Shown here one piece after another: positions 8,449 through 18,739 of a stretch of 64,000 nucleotides of DNA. This stretch comes from Alteromonas marina (lineage in GTDB: Bacteria > Pseudomonadota > Gammaproteobacteria > Enterobacterales > Alteromonadaceae), in the NCBI RefSeq assembly GCF_000808575.1, contig NZ_JWLW01000002.1:1-64000 (forward strand), written 5' to 3'. Positions within the stretch are counted from its first letter, which is position 1. The number at the start of each line of letters is the position of its first letter. The notes beneath the pieces are model-generated. The model had not been told where the DNA came from. It saw only the letters and a program-made list of their open reading frames with translations, and did not search any database. A program made the position numbers and the translations under genes.

Positions 8449-10670
8449 TCGTGCTCTTCAAGAAACGCTAAAAGCGCGTCGAACGGCATGGGCTTCGCGT
8501 ATAAGTAGCCCTGGGCCTCATCACAACCGAGCTTTATCATGTAACTCGCCTGCTCTCTTTTTTCCACGCCTTCAGCAATAGTCAGTAAGCCTAGCTTGTT
8601 ACCCAGCGTTACTATGGTTTCAGCTAACACTGCACTTGCGCCTGGCTTAATATCTTTAACGAATGAACGATCAACCTTTAGCCGGTCTAGCGGTAGCTGC
8701 TGTAGATAACTCATGGAGGAGAAGCCTGTTCCAAAGTCATCAATGGCTATTTTAACGCCGAATTCTTTTAGTGAACGCAATGCATCAATAACAATTTGTG
8801 GTTCATCCATCACCACACTCTCTGTTATTTCGAGCTCTAATAAGCTCGGGTCGCAGTTAGCTTTGGAAAGTGCTTGTTGCACTTTCTCCACAAATAACCT
8901 GTCGCGAAACTGCGGAATAGAAATATTAACCGCTACTCGGAGATGCCCATAGCCTTTTTCTTTTAACGCTTGAAGACGTCGGCATGATTCTTCTAATACC
9001 CACTCACCGATATCAACGATAAGACCTGAATATTCAGCTAGTGGTACAAAAACAGCTGGGGAAATATAACCACCCTCGCCATCCGGCCAGCGCAATAGAC
9101 CTTCCATCCCAACCACTTTTTCACTAAGTAAATCCACTTGCGGTTGAAACCAAAGCTGTAACTTCCGTGCCGCAAAGTCACTGCGAAGTCGGCGAATCAT
9201 ATCTAGACGCCAAGTGGTCTGATCTTCAATATCTTTGGCGTAATATTCGAAGTTATCTGTCAGATTTTTCTTAGCACGGTTTAACGCAATATTCGTGCGC
9301 TTTAATATTTCAATGCCGATGTGGCGTTTATTATCTAACTTGCACAATCCAAGTGTTATATTCACCGGAAGTGTGTGATCACCGACTGTGAATGAAGACT
9401 GAAAAATCTTGTTGATTGATTTGGGGCAAACTAATTCATCTGGACCAATTAACCCGAACACGTCGGCACCTATACGCCCCTTTTGAACCTTGGCATCTAG
9501 AGAAGATTGAAAGCGATCGCTAATTGCTCGTAAAAGCTCATTCCCTGCCTCTTGTCCAAGACCGTCATTGATATCTGAGAAGTGATTCACGTCGATAAGA
9601 GCGACCGTATAATTTTCACCAGCGAATATATGAGGTTTATCTAGCATGTTGATAAACTCGTTACGGTTAGGTAAACGCGTTAACCAATCTCTAAACGCAG
9701 CATTTCTTAGCTCATGAAAAAGATTAACGTTTTCATAACCCACAGAGATGCTGGATAGGAAAACTTCTAGTAAGTTTTTATCTAATTCACTAATCTCGTG
9801 CGTTTGCTTAACGTAAACCGCTGCTTCAAAGCCAGCTCTACTTATGAAAAGAACGGAACAACTAGGCTCAAAGACATGCTTTTTAAGGCGTAAACAGCGA
9901 CTCACATTCTCTTCGATTTCACTATTTTTGACATCTACAACCGGGTGGTTAATAAATTTGGCATATTCCCCCGCGGCTCCGAGTACATATACTTGTTCGT
10001 CCTCTCTGTCTAGCAATGATCCTGCTCTAGCGCATAATAGACCTTCAGAATCGAGCCCGATTAAAGAACTGATTTGGGTAACCACCCCTTCGCAGAATTC
10101 TTTAACTGAATGTTCTTCAAATAAGTTAGCCGAGGACGTAATAATCTTTTCTAAGCCAGCACGGCTTTGACTTATGGTGATAATCTGCTGGTAAGAGCGA
10201 AGTGAGGAGATAATGGTCGTAAGCAGTTTAGCGCGGGTAAGTTCTGTTTTCGTTTTGTAGTCGTTAATATCGTAAACTTTAATGACCTGCTCTTCTGGAG
10301 CATACCCTGGTTGCCCTGTACGCAGTATTATGCGGGGCTCGAAGAGCTTCATATCTTCGCGAATGTATTTAACAACGTCGAAGCCAGCATCGTCAGTTTC
10401 CATCACCACATCAAGTAGAATGATGGCAATACTGTTACCATGCTCATGGAGCTTCTCTTTGGCCTGTTTTGCAGAATAAGCGTGGATGAAATTTAACTTT
10501 CGATCATTTACGATGAGGTCAGACAGGGCAAGGCGCGTTACCGTGTGAATCTCTTCATCATCATCGACAATAAGAATATTCCAGTCTTTACCGAGTAAAA
10601 TCTGCTCTTCAACTGAACCATCATCGTCTAAAAAAACTAACTCGTCGTTATCGTAATCCATTGCCGACAT
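8445..10670 (-). CDS. Response regulator with DUF3369, GGDEF and EAL domains
   Basis: This 741-residue cytoplasmic protein has a receiver domain at about 30-160 (acid pocket D36-D38, phosphoacceptor D87 in ILLDVV). A DUF3369 sensory domain lies at about 165-320, GGDEF at 335-475 and EAL at 490-735. The GGDEF signature is degenerate (FGLIGPDE), so diguanylate cyclase activity is unlikely. The EAL domain keeps the glutamate of EGLLRW, ITES, DDFGTGFSSM, KVDRSF and AEGVE, so cyclic di-GMP phosphodiesterase activity is likely. No partner kinase is adjacent. It ends by sharing stop-codon bases with the convergent glycosylase gene. Confidence 0.9.
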   Translation of the reverse strand: MSAMDYDNDELVFLDDDGSVEEQILLGKDWNILIVDDDEEIHTVTRLALSDLIVNDRKLNFIHAYSAKQAKEKLHEHGNSIAIILLDVVMETDDAGFDVVKYIREDMKLFEPRIILRTGQPGYAPEEQVIKVYDINDYKTKTELTRAKLLTTIISSLRSYQQIITISQSRAGLEKIITSSANLFEEHSVKEFCEGVVTQISSLIGLDSEGLLCARAGSLLDREDEQVYVLGAAGEYAKFINHPVVDVKNSEIEENVSRCLRLKKHVFEPSCSVLFISRAGFEAAVYVKQTHEISELDKNLLEVFLSSISVGYENVNLFHELRNAAFRDWLTRLPNRNEFINMLDKPHIFAGENYTVALIDVNHFSDINDGLGQEAGNELLRAISDRFQSSLDAKVQKGRIGADVFGLIGPDELVCPKSINKIFQSSFTVGDHTLPVNITLGLCKLDNKRHIGIEILKRTNIALNRAKKNLTDNFEYYAKDIEDQTTWRLDMIRRLRSDFAARKLQLWFQPQVDLLSEKVVGMEGLLRWPDGEGGYISPAVFVPLAEYSGLIVDIGEWVLEESCRRLQALKEKGYGHLRVAVNISIPQFRDRLFVEKVQQALSKANCDPSLLELEITESVVMDEPQIVIDALRSLKEFGVKIAIDDFGTGFSSMSYLQQLPLDRLKVDRSFVKDIKPGASAVLAETIVTLGNKLGLLTIAEGVEKREQASYMIKLGCDEAQGYLYAKPMPFDALLAFLEEHD

Positions 10671-10813
10671 TACCGCTCATTTCCTCGATACATACAAAAC
10701 AAGAATGCATGACTTACTGTATTAAGGAGACGATTACATTGATAAATGGGTTACGCAATGCAATAGTGCTCACATGGTACATGCTAATTTACATTCATTT
10801 TATTTAAACAAAC

Positions 10814-11719
10814 ATGAAGATAACACCTCAGCACATTTCTCCTGAGATGAAAAAAACTCAGAAGACAGAAGTCAATGGCACAATAACAGCGACTAGCCAA
10901 CCTGCAGCTGAGAAAGTAGCAAACTCTACACAAACCGATGCAAGTCGCCAACGCATGCTAACGTGGTTCGCTAGAGTGGGAATTAGCCCTTCCATGTTGT
11001 CTCCCGATCCTAAAAAGCAAAAACACGCCTTAGAACGAAGAAAACAAATTCTAGAAACCCAAAAAGCGAGCAATCTTCAAGCTGTTCTAAATATAGCACT
11101 AAATGTCTCAATCAACGAACAAACTAGCGATAATCTTGATCCCGACTGGTTTTTTGCATTTAGTACGATGGCTGAAGAGATTTATAGCCCACCAATGCAG
11201 GAATTATGGGGAAAGATTTTTGCCGTAGAAGTAGCGCGTCCAGGCAGCTTTTCACTACGCACCCTGCAGCTACTTAAGACACTCACTCACAGAGATGCAA
11301 AGGTATTTAACAAAGCAGTTAACATAGCAAGTCGAAAGAGTAATGATACCGTTCCGCGCATATTGGTAGGGTATCATAAGCGCAAGGGTCTTTTATCGTT
11401 CCTGAGAAAGCCTATTCCAGAGCAAATAAACTTAGCCTCTGTTGGCCTCAGTTACCCTGATTTACTCTCTCTGCAAGAAATGAAATTGATTTATGCCAGT
11501 GAAATCGAGAGTGCAGAGTACTCTGAAGGGCAGCAGGTTACTTGGCGATGTGTTAATGAGAACATAACACTCACATGTAAAGCGCCGGGAGTGGCATTAG
11601 TTTATTATAAATTTACTTCAGTGGGTAGCGAGCTTTATAAACTAGTGACTAAGTCTACTAACGAAACGTATCTACAAGAAATCAAGCAAGTATTGAGTGA
11701 GGTATTCAACATAAGTTAA
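10814..11719 (+). CDS. DUF2806 / TIGR03899-like protein
   Basis: The 301-residue soluble protein has a polar N-terminal 50 residues. A conserved block at about 95-165 contains [18 protein letters not shown] and PGSFSLRTL, typical of DUF2806/TIGR03899 proteins of gammaproteobacteria. Their function is unknown. The C-terminal half is less conserved and mixed alpha/beta. No ribosome-binding site is seen before the ATG at 10814. A second in-frame ATG at 10847 is possible. Its last four bases overlap the end of convergent cysH. Confidence 0.65.
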   Translation: MKITPQHISPEMKKTQKTEVNGTITATSQPAAEKVANSTQTDASRQRMLTWFARVGISPSMLSPDPKKQKHALERRKQILETQKASNLQAVLNIALNVSINEQTSDNLDPDWFFAFSTMAEEIYSPPMQELWGKIFAVEVARPGSFSLRTLQLLKTLTHRDAKVFNKAVNIASRKSNDTVPRILVGYHKRKGLLSFLRKPIPEQINLASVGLSYPDLLSLQEMKLIYASEIESAEYSEGQQVTWRCVNENITLTCKAPGVALVYYKFTSVGSELYKLVTKSTNETYLQEIKQVLSEVFNIS

Positions 11720-12462
11720 ATACCGTCACCAAACTCGTGTAATCCACATTCGCGCTTCAAACCAAAGAAACGGGTATCTTGTTCACTCATTCCTTCTTGA
11801 AGCGATTGGGTTGTGTGCCAGTCACCAATTGAAACATAACCTTGTTCCCACAGCGGGTGATAAGAAAGGTTATTGTCTTTAAGATAATAGTGAAGGTCTT
11901 TATTACTCCAATCGATAATCGGATACAGCTTGAACTGCTGCCCTACTTTCTGTAGAACAGGCAGCTTGCCACGGGTATCAGATTGACTTCTGCGCAACCC
12001 CGCAAACCACGTACCTGCTTTTAGATCACGTAATGCACGCTGCATTGGCTCAACTTTGTTCATCTTGTTGTATTTTTCAATACCGTCGATGCCTTGCTCC
12101 CAAAGTCTGCCAAATCTAGCTTCCTGCCAAGCAGATGACATTTCTGCGCTATAAACGTGTAAGTTTAAATTAAGCTTTTCGACTAGCTCATCAATAAACT
12201 TATAGGTTTCTGGAAACAGATACCCGGTATCGGTAAGCACAACAGGAATATCCGGTTGTGCTTGGGTAAGCATATGCAGCATAACCGCCGATTGTGCTCC
12301 AAAGCTTGAAGACACAATATGAGTATCAGGCAAGTTGTCCAGCGCCCAAGCTACTCGCTCCTGCGCTGTCATTTTCTCCAACGTTTCATTGATATCAGCA
12401 AGGGCTTCCTTACTGATATCAAGCGTTAGTGGTTGCTGCTTAATCGCTGTATTATTCGTCAT
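11716..12462 (-). CDS. cysH: Phosphoadenylyl-sulfate (PAPS) reductase
   Basis: CysH reduces PAPS to sulfite and adenosine 3',5'-bisphosphate with thioredoxin or glutaredoxin. The 248-residue chain has the PP-loop-type motif [13 protein letters not shown] near 52 and [12 protein letters not shown] near 77. The C-terminal catalytic cysteine is in KRECGLH (C239). The paired CC...CxxC cysteines of APS-specific, iron-sulfur reductases are absent, which indicates PAPS use. The gene overlaps the end of cysI by 11 bases and is last in cysJIH. Confidence 0.95.
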   Translation of the reverse strand: MTNNTAIKQQPLTLDISKEALADINETLEKMTAQERVAWALDNLPDTHIVSSSFGAQSAVMLHMLTQAQPDIPVVLTDTGYLFPETYKFIDELVEKLNLNLHVYSAEMSSAWQEARFGRLWEQGIDGIEKYNKMNKVEPMQRALRDLKAGTWFAGLRRSQSDTRGKLPVLQKVGQQFKLYPIIDWSNKDLHYYLKDNNLSYHPLWEQGYVSIGDWHTTQSLQEGMSEQDTRFFGLKRECGLHEFGDGI

Positions 12463-14173
12463 AGAAATCCCGTGCGGAGTCTATTACTGGTTTTACAACA
12501 CCAGCGCGAACGACATAATCACCAAAAGCTTCACCAGATTCACGCTCTTTGGCCCATTGACCAAGCAGCGTATCTAGTTCCGCCATGATTTCCTGTTCAC
12601 TAATGTTTTCTCGATACATACGAGGAATGCGTGTGCCTTCCCGGTTGCCACCTAAGTGCAAGTTGTACTTGCCTGGGCCTTTCCCGACTAAGCCGACTTC
12701 TGACAACATCGCGCGACCACAGCCATTAGGGCAGCCAGTTACGCGGAAGATAACACTGTCTTCTTCTAACCCGTGCTTGGCAAGCAAGCCTTCTAGCTCG
12801 GTAACAGCATCTGGCAGGTAACGCTCAGCTTCTGCCATAGCCAGTGGACAAGTTGGCAATGCAACACAAGCCATTGAGTCTAGACGCTGGTTAGAAATTG
12901 ATGGAGCTATTAGTCCATGTTCCCGAGCCAAGGCTTCTACTTTGTCTTTCTCCTGGGGTGGAACACCAGCAATGATCAGATTTTGGTTTGCGGTTAATCG
13001 GAAATCCCCTTTATGGATTTTGGCAATTTCTGCACAGCCCGTTTTCAGCGTTTTACCCGGGTAATCTAAAATACGACCGTTCTCAATGAATACCGTAAGG
13101 TGGTATTTACCATCAATACCCTCTACCCAGCCAAAGCGGTCACCTCGGTCAGTAAACTCGTAAGGACGACTATCCTGGAAAGTCACGCCCGCGCGTTTTT
13201 CAACTTCAGCTTTAAAGTTGTCTACGCCAACACGCTCTAGGGTGTATTTGGTTTTTGCATTTTTACGATTAACACGGTTACCCCAGTCACGCTGTGTGGT
13301 TACCACCGCCGCGGCAACATCTAGCGTATTTTCAAGTGGAATAAATCCAAAGTCAGAGGCTTTGCGCGGGTACGTGCTCTTGTCGCCGTGAGTCATTGCA
13401 AGGCCACCGCCAACAAGTACGTTAAAACCAACTAGCTGACCATTTTCTGCAATCGCCACAAAATTCAGGTCGTTCGCGTGAACATCTACGTCGTTTTGCG
13501 GAGGAATAACCACGGTAGTTTTAAACTTACGCGGCAGATAGTTATCACCTAAAATAGGCTCAACAGGTTTTTCAGTAGTCTCAACCTTTTCACCGTCTAA
13601 CCAGATTTCAGCATAAGCGCGAGTCTTAGGAAGTAAGTGTTCACTTATCTTTTTCGCCCATTCAAATGCCTGAAGGTGAAGCTCGGATTCAACTGGGTTA
13701 GATGTACATAGTACGTTTCTATTTACATCGCCCGCTGTTGCAATAGAGTCGATGCCAGCTTTATTTAGCATTTGGTGCATAGACTTAATCTTAGGCTTTA
13801 ACACACCGTGAAACTGAAATGTTTGACGAGTGGTTAAACGAATACTGCCGTACATAGTGTGGTCAGCGGCAAACTTATCGATCGCTAACCATTGGTCAGG
13901 CGTGATAACGCCGCCCGGTAATCGAGCGCGCAGCATCACATTGTGAAGTGGCTCTAGTTTCTGTTTTGCACGTTCAGCCCGAATGTCACGGTCGTCTTGC
14001 TGGTACATACCGTGGAAGCGAATAAGCTGGAAGTTATCAGCTGTGAAGCCACCGGTAAGATCATCTTTAAGATCGGTAGTGATGGTACCGCGCAAATTAT
14101 TACTCTCGCGCTTTAGACGCTCGTTGTCAGCCAGTTTGCCCTCAACGATAAATGGTGATTTTTCGTTACTCAT
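12452..14173 (-). CDS. cysI: Sulfite reductase (NADPH) hemoprotein beta subunit
   Basis: CysI carries siroheme and a 4Fe-4S cluster and performs the six-electron reduction of sulfite to sulfide. The 573-residue length fits. The cluster cysteines are visible in [11 protein letters not shown] (near 434 and 440) and TGCPNGCGR (near 479 and 483). The siroheme-binding arginine/lysine-rich segment [11 protein letters not shown] lies near 119. The start codon abuts the stop of cysJ with a one-base overlap, so the subunits are translationally coupled. CysB control is expected from family knowledge, but no site was confirmed. Confidence 0.96.
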   Translation of the reverse strand: MSNEKSPFIVEGKLADNERLKRESNNLRGTITTDLKDDLTGGFTADNFQLIRFHGMYQQDDRDIRAERAKQKLEPLHNVMLRARLPGGVITPDQWLAIDKFAADHTMYGSIRLTTRQTFQFHGVLKPKIKSMHQMLNKAGIDSIATAGDVNRNVLCTSNPVESELHLQAFEWAKKISEHLLPKTRAYAEIWLDGEKVETTEKPVEPILGDNYLPRKFKTTVVIPPQNDVDVHANDLNFVAIAENGQLVGFNVLVGGGLAMTHGDKSTYPRKASDFGFIPLENTLDVAAAVVTTQRDWGNRVNRKNAKTKYTLERVGVDNFKAEVEKRAGVTFQDSRPYEFTDRGDRFGWVEGIDGKYHLTVFIENGRILDYPGKTLKTGCAEIAKIHKGDFRLTANQNLIIAGVPPQEKDKVEALAREHGLIAPSISNQRLDSMACVALPTCPLAMAEAERYLPDAVTELEGLLAKHGLEEDSVIFRVTGCPNGCGRAMLSEVGLVGKGPGKYNLHLGGNREGTRIPRMYRENISEQEIMAELDTLLGQWAKERESGEAFGDYVVRAGVVKPVIDSARDFYDE

Positions 14174-15996
14174 TAATAGACATCCTTCTGATAACGTTTC
14201 GCTTTACGTAACTCTACAACATAGGCTTTTGCATCGGCTTCAGATTTACCGCCGTGCTCTTGCACAATACTAATAAGGGCATTTTCAACATCTTTAGCCA
14301 TGTGCATTGCATCGCCACACACATAGAAGTGTGCGCCCTGCTCTAGCCATTCGTACACTTCTTTACCGTTTTCTAATAAGCGGTGCTGAACATATACTTT
14401 TTCTTCTTGGTCACGAGAAAATGCCAGCGTAATTTTATCTAGTAGACCTTCTTTAACGTAGCCTTGCCACTCTACCTGGTATAGGAAATCTTGGGTGAAA
14501 TGTGGGTTACCGAAGAACAGCCAATTTTTACCTTCAGCGCCTTGCACATCACGCTCTTGCATGAAAGATCTGAACGGCGCAATACCTGTACCCGGGCCTA
14601 CCATGATCACTGGCGTGTTAGGGTCTGCTGGTAAACGGAAGTTATCATTGTTTTCAACGAAGACTTCTACCTCACCATTTTCTTCTAAATATTCGCACAA
14701 GAAGCCAGACGCACCACCTTGATGACGGTGACCAAACGCTTCATAGTCAACGTGAGCTACAGTGAGATGTACTTCTTCTTCCACCTCAGCCTGGCTTGAT
14801 GCGATAGAGTACAAACGAGGTGTTAATGGACGCAATGCATCTACTAGCTGCTGTTCAGACAATCTACCTGGGTGGTCGCGCACAATATCGATGATTTGAC
14901 GTTCAGCCATATAAGTACGCAGCTGCGCCTTATCTTCCATCAAAGCAGCTAATGATTCAGAACCTGTTGCAGCCTGATATGACTTAATAAAGTTAGGGTA
15001 ACTTAACGTTAATTCAAGTTTAGACGTTAAGGCTTCAGTTAACGACATTGACGCATCACCTACAGATACTTCAGCATTACCATCTAACGACAAAATGCTA
15101 ATAAGCTCTGATACCAAAGAAGCAGCGTTCTTGAACCAAACACCTAGCGCATCACCTGGCTTGTAGGTAATGCCGCTATCTTCAAGGCTAATTTCGATGT
15201 GACGGATATCTTTAACTGAATCGCGCCCCGTAATCTTCTGTGCGTCGATTAACGTTGCTTTGAACGGTGCTTTTTTGGTGTAAGTTTGTGCTGCTACGCC
15301 TTGTACTGCTGCACCAGTTTGCGCCGCTACCGCAGTCTGTGGGGCAGCGCTAAAATCATCTTTTAATGATTCAATAAGCTTGTTTAGCCATGCTTCGGCC
15401 TCAGCTTCATAATCAACATCACAATCCAAACGCTCAACGATAGACTTACCGCCAAGCTTACCTAAACGCTCATCAAAGTCTTTACCCGTTTGGCAGAAAA
15501 ACTCGTAACTGCTATCGCCTAATCCCAACACCGCGTATTTGGTACTTGCCAGCTTAGGTGCTTTTTTGCCAGCCAAGAATTCATGTAGCTCAATAGCATC
15601 GTCTGGTGCATCACCTTCACCATGGGTACTAACAAATACCGCAACGTGAGTTTCTGCTTTCAAGTTACGTGGCTTGTAATCTGCCATGCTAACCAGCTTG
15701 CTATTAAAGCCCGCTTCTTCTGCTTTCGCTTGACACTGTGCTGCAACACCTTTTGCATTACCGGTTTGTGAACCGTACAAAATAGTAAGCGTTGGCGCGT
15801 CACCCGCTACTGCAGGCGCGCTTTGTAACATTGGGGCAACCGAACCGCCTTGTGCAGCCGCCATGCCTGCCGCATAGCCACTTACCCAAGTAAGTTGATC
15901 ACGATTTAAGCCTGCAATGGCTTGCGTAATCGCATTCCACTGCTGTTCGTTTAATACCGCGCCTGGCGCTGAGTTCGAATTAGAATCTTGTGACAT
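14173..15996 (-). CDS. cysJ: Sulfite reductase (NADPH) flavoprotein alpha subunit
   Basis: CysJ passes electrons from NADPH through FAD and FMN to CysI. The 607-residue chain has an FMN-binding flavodoxin domain at about 70-210 ([24 protein letters not shown]), an Ala/Gln-rich linker near 215-235, and an FAD-binding domain at 240-450 (RLYSIASS). The NADPH domain follows ([12 protein letters not shown], then YVCGD and a C-terminal aromatic Tyr, DVY). It is first in cysJIH. The 200 bases upstream to the next gene hold its promoter and the terminator of the 16196 gene. Confidence 0.96.
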   Translation of the reverse strand: MSQDSNSNSAPGAVLNEQQWNAITQAIAGLNRDQLTWVSGYAAGMAAAQGGSVAPMLQSAPAVAGDAPTLTILYGSQTGNAKGVAAQCQAKAEEAGFNSKLVSMADYKPRNLKAETHVAVFVSTHGEGDAPDDAIELHEFLAGKKAPKLASTKYAVLGLGDSSYEFFCQTGKDFDERLGKLGGKSIVERLDCDVDYEAEAEAWLNKLIESLKDDFSAAPQTAVAAQTGAAVQGVAAQTYTKKAPFKATLIDAQKITGRDSVKDIRHIEISLEDSGITYKPGDALGVWFKNAASLVSELISILSLDGNAEVSVGDASMSLTEALTSKLELTLSYPNFIKSYQAATGSESLAALMEDKAQLRTYMAERQIIDIVRDHPGRLSEQQLVDALRPLTPRLYSIASSQAEVEEEVHLTVAHVDYEAFGHRHQGGASGFLCEYLEENGEVEVFVENNDNFRLPADPNTPVIMVGPGTGIAPFRSFMQERDVQGAEGKNWLFFGNPHFTQDFLYQVEWQGYVKEGLLDKITLAFSRDQEEKVYVQHRLLENGKEVYEWLEQGAHFYVCGDAMHMAKDVENALISIVQEHGGKSEADAKAYVVELRKAKRYQKDVY

Positions 15997-16140
15997 AGTC
16001 TTTTAGCCTTTTATCAATGGCGCTAAGGCTAACGGCTTTCTACAAGAAGAGAAAAGAATAAATGAAACTTTTTTATTACTGAAAGTGCTAATGACTGTGT
16101 GAATAGGTAATAACGCGCGTAAACATTTTCCTTGGAAATT

Positions 16141-16176
16141 AAAAAAGGCGTGAACTGCACAAGCAGCCACGCCTTT
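16141..16176 (-). terminator. Terminator for the TIGR04219 gene
   Basis: A nine-base stem AAAGGCGTG/CACGCCTTT with a loop of about 15 bases lies just after the minus-strand gene ending at 16196. On the minus strand it is followed by TTTTTTAATTT. Confidence 0.8.
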
Positions 16177-16195
16177 AAAAACAGATAGTTAGTGC

Positions 16196-16951
16196 TTAAA
16201 AATGAAGTTCTAAGCCTGCGAATACACCGTCAAATTCCATGTCAGCATAAACATCGTCAAGGTCTTCAATATCAACTGTTACGTTTCTGTAACCAACTTG
16301 AAGGGTCATATCGACGGCTAAGCTCTCAATAAATGAATATTGAACCGCAGCTTGATAGTCGCTTAGCTCGTGATCATCGAATGACAAATAGCTGCCTTCA
16401 AAATATGCAGACAATCCAGTAAATGGAAGACCCAGCTGTACTTTTGAATACGCCATTGGAACAATACCAGAGAACTCTGCAGAGCCACTCGTGTCGCTAT
16501 CACGCTCTACAACGCTTAGTGCTCCGTCGATATACTTTGCATTTATACCCAAATCAAAGCTGACTAAATCATTGTCGAATAGCTCGTAATATAAAATGAA
16601 ATCCGTTGTATCAATTTCAATGTCCGTATTTACAACAGCATCATTTCGAAATAATTCATCATCAAAAGTAAATTCGGATTGAAGCGCTGTAGTCCCAGAA
16701 TTCTCTAACGTAGTGTGATTCACTTTCACGTTCGGTAAAAAAGGCACAGGATGTTCAAAGGCAATATATAACGCCGTATTGGTTTCATCGTCAAAATTGA
16801 AATCAGCGGTGTTATTGTTATCAGCAAAACCACCTTGTGTATCGGTTTGCCACATTTGTGCACCAACATACACGCCAGCAATAGTGTCTGCGTGAGATGA
16901 AACTGAAAATAATGCGCATCCCAATGCGGCAGCGATAAGACCCTTTTTCAT
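16196..16951 (-). CDS. TIGR04219 family outer-membrane beta-barrel protein
   Basis: The 251-residue product has a Sec signal peptide (residues 1-21, cleavage after SHA) and alternating beta-strand patterns ending in a phenylalanine (GLELHF), the usual outer-membrane barrel signal. The start of the mature protein (AGVYVGAQMWQTDTQG) and the PFLPNVKV segment match TIGR04219 proteins of marine gammaproteobacteria. Function is unknown. It lies three bases after the DUF2333 gene, so both are probably one transcript, with a terminator after it. Confidence 0.85.
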   Translation of the reverse strand: MKKGLIAAALGCALFSVSSHADTIAGVYVGAQMWQTDTQGGFADNNNTADFNFDDETNTALYIAFEHPVPFLPNVKVNHTTLENSGTTALQSEFTFDDELFRNDAVVNTDIEIDTTDFILYYELFDNDLVSFDLGINAKYIDGALSVVERDSDTSGSAEFSGIVPMAYSKVQLGLPFTGLSAYFEGSYLSFDDHELSDYQAAVQYSFIESLAVDMTLQVGYRNVTVDIEDLDDVYADMEFDGVFAGLELHF

Positions 16952-16954
16952 TAA

Positions 16955-17947
16955 TTATCCTTGATTAAGAAGTTCTGATATTTCAATTAAAGCAGCGTTT
17001 GCACGAGAAATATAGTTAGCCATAACTAAAGAGTGATTAGCTAACATACCAAAGCCACTGCCGTTTAAAATCATCGGACTGAATACAGACTGTTGTGTTG
17101 CTTCCAGTTCGCGAATAATCTGCTGAAGACTTACTAAAGCATTTTTATCTTCTAGCACATCAATAAATTCAATTTCTACGGCTTTAAGAAAGTGCAGTAA
17201 AGCCCATGTTGCACCGCGCGCTTCATAAAAATTGTCATCGAGTTTCCACCAGCTAGTCTGAACAACACGTTGGTTAGTGCTTGGAGTAGATTGCTTTGCA
17301 TTTGCATCTCCAGCTAAATCCGTATTAATCCTAGCAGACCCTACGCTGGCACTGAGTCTTTGTGAATAGCTACCCAACCGTTTTTCGACCTGTTTCAGCC
17401 ATTCGCGCAAATTATCTGCACGGGTGTAAAACTGGCTATCGGAGTTTCGCGTATTTGCCAGTTCGTCGCGATATTTTTTCAATAATTCAATACCTTCGGC
17501 GTAGCTCGATTCAGACGAAGGCAATGCCCAGCTTTTGTGGTCCATATTAAACTTGGGGTGGGCTTTGGTGAGGTAAGGGTTTTCAATTGATTGAGATTGA
17601 GAACGGCTGAAATCTTTACGCATAGAAAGAGCCAGATCACGCACCATTTCCAGTGCACCAAACTCCCACGCTGGCATATTGTCTAGAAAAATTCCGGGAG
17701 GAAGAACATCATTTGAAAGGTAGCCACCAGGCTTATCTAGTAAAGTCTCTGAAACATCAATCATGGTGGTAGTTAATGTGTAACCCGCAATGCTTGTTGG
17801 GTTCTCTACAGGTGAATTCTGCTCCAAGCGTTTTCTTACATCGAACGTATCTGGCGACAAACTCCAATACCACCCGATTAACCAGAAAAGTAAAAAGATC
17901 ACCACAGCGACAATCGCTATCCGTTTTGAGTTAATAGATTGTCTCAT
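16955..17947 (-). CDS. DUF2333 family inner-membrane-anchored protein
   Basis: The 330-residue protein has one N-terminal membrane segment (about 9-28, IAIVAVVIFLLFWLIGWYW) followed by SLSPDTFDVR, the typical opening of DUF2333. The rest is helical and probably periplasmic. DUF2333 is conserved in gammaproteobacteria without known function. The ATG follows AAGGTTGG with a suitable gap. It is upstream of, and likely cotranscribed with, the TIGR04219 barrel gene, which suggests an envelope role (inference). Confidence 0.85.
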   Translation of the reverse strand: MRQSINSKRIAIVAVVIFLLFWLIGWYWSLSPDTFDVRKRLEQNSPVENPTSIAGYTLTTTMIDVSETLLDKPGGYLSNDVLPPGIFLDNMPAWEFGALEMVRDLALSMRKDFSRSQSQSIENPYLTKAHPKFNMDHKSWALPSSESSYAEGIELLKKYRDELANTRNSDSQFYTRADNLREWLKQVEKRLGSYSQRLSASVGSARINTDLAGDANAKQSTPSTNQRVVQTSWWKLDDNFYEARGATWALLHFLKAVEIEFIDVLEDKNALVSLQQIIRELEATQQSVFSPMILNGSGFGMLANHSLVMANYISRANAALIEISELLNQG

Positions 17948-17975
17948 ATAAACACCAACCTTCCTTTTTAAATAA

Positions 17976-18003
17976 CAAATAGCCGACAGTGGTCAGCTAT
18001 TTG
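17976..18003. repeat. Inverted repeat upstream of DUF2333
   Basis: CAAATAGC and GCTATTTG flank a centre whose GAC/GTC bases extend the pairing with one mismatch. It lies in the leader of the DUF2333 gene and could be an operator or leader hairpin. The rest of 17948-18104 shows nothing further. Confidence 0.35.
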
Positions 18004-18104
18004 AAACAACTAATATTACGTGAAAAATGCGAAACCTTTATGACGGTTACCGTTATAACACCACCTTTTACTACGTTAACACAATTTAAATTTATTTATG
18101 TTAA

Positions 18105-18467
18105 TTATAAAGTATGGCGCATGTTTACGTCATTTTGTCGCTCATAAGCAGCAGATTTACGATTTTTAAGAGCATATAGGGCAATACCGATTAGTATAAT
18201 TGGCCAGAAAGCACTGACACCCAATACGAGCAAAGCCAAAAAGCCTGCACCTAAAGCTAAAAGAATCGTCCCCATAACGCTTATAGCAACAACAAAGCCC
18301 ACTATGGCAAGGGCAACACCGATTAACGAAAGCACTGCCACGTTTTCCCAAGGACTTAGCAACTCGTCAGATATAACAAGGTGCATGCCTAGCCAGCTAT
18401 CTACAAGGCTTCCCAAGCAATTCACCAAAATAATGGCGATAACTAACGCAATTAAAAAGTTTTTCAT
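18105..18467 (-). CDS. Small polytopic membrane protein of the psp operon
   Basis: The conserved start is the ATG at 18467, giving 120 residues beginning MKNFLIALVIAI; the longer open frame to 18566 only overlaps pspC. At least three hydrophobic segments (about 2-21, 38-58 and 62-100) mark it as an inner-membrane protein with a charged C-terminal tail. Its ATG overlaps the pspC stop codon as TAATG, so it is translationally coupled to pspC. It is not PspB, which is shorter with one span. Its place suggests an envelope-stress role, but the family is unrecognised. Confidence 0.72.
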   Translation of the reverse strand: MKNFLIALVIAIILVNCLGSLVDSWLGMHLVISDELLSPWENVAVLSLIGVALAIVGFVVAISVMGTILLALGAGFLALLVLGVSAFWPIILIGIALYALKNRKSAAYERQNDVNMRHTL

Positions 18468-18667
18468 TACACTAATCTCGGTAATAGAATAACGGCAGCC
18501 ACATAGGCCACTAGTGTAATGGGGGTGGCGATGAATAAGCCCGCTACCGCTGCCGCTCTTACCCATACTGCATCAATATCAAAATAACGTGCAACCCCTG
18601 CACACACACCTGAAATAATGCCAGAATCAAGGTCTCTATAAATTCGTTTCTGTGATGGTACTTTCAT
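18467..18667 (-). CDS. pspC: Phage shock protein C (PspC domain)
   Basis: The 66-residue protein is a minimal PspC domain: KRIYRDLDSGIISGVCAGVARYF followed by a membrane segment (about 35-62). In enterobacteria PspC senses inner-membrane stress and recruits PspA. Two adjacent ATG codons (18670 and 18667) follow GGAG; the second has the better six-base gap. It follows pspA after about 57 bases, without an intervening pspB. Confidence 0.85.
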   Translation of the reverse strand: MKVPSQKRIYRDLDSGIISGVCAGVARYFDIDAVWVRAAAVAGLFIATPITLVAYVAAVILLPRLV

Positions 18668-18719
18668 CATTTTCTCCAAAATGTTTCTTCGATATCTACA
18701 ATATAAGTTGGCGGCACCC

Positions 18720-18739
18720 AAGGTCGCTTAAGCGACCTT
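18720..18739. repeat. Perfect 20-base palindrome at the pspA stop
   Basis: AAGGTCGCTT and its exact complement abut with no loop bases, and the pspA stop codon lies at the centre. In RNA it would form a tight hairpin. No T run follows in the pspA direction, so it may protect the pspA mRNA end or lower readthrough into pspC rather than terminate fully. Confidence 0.6.
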
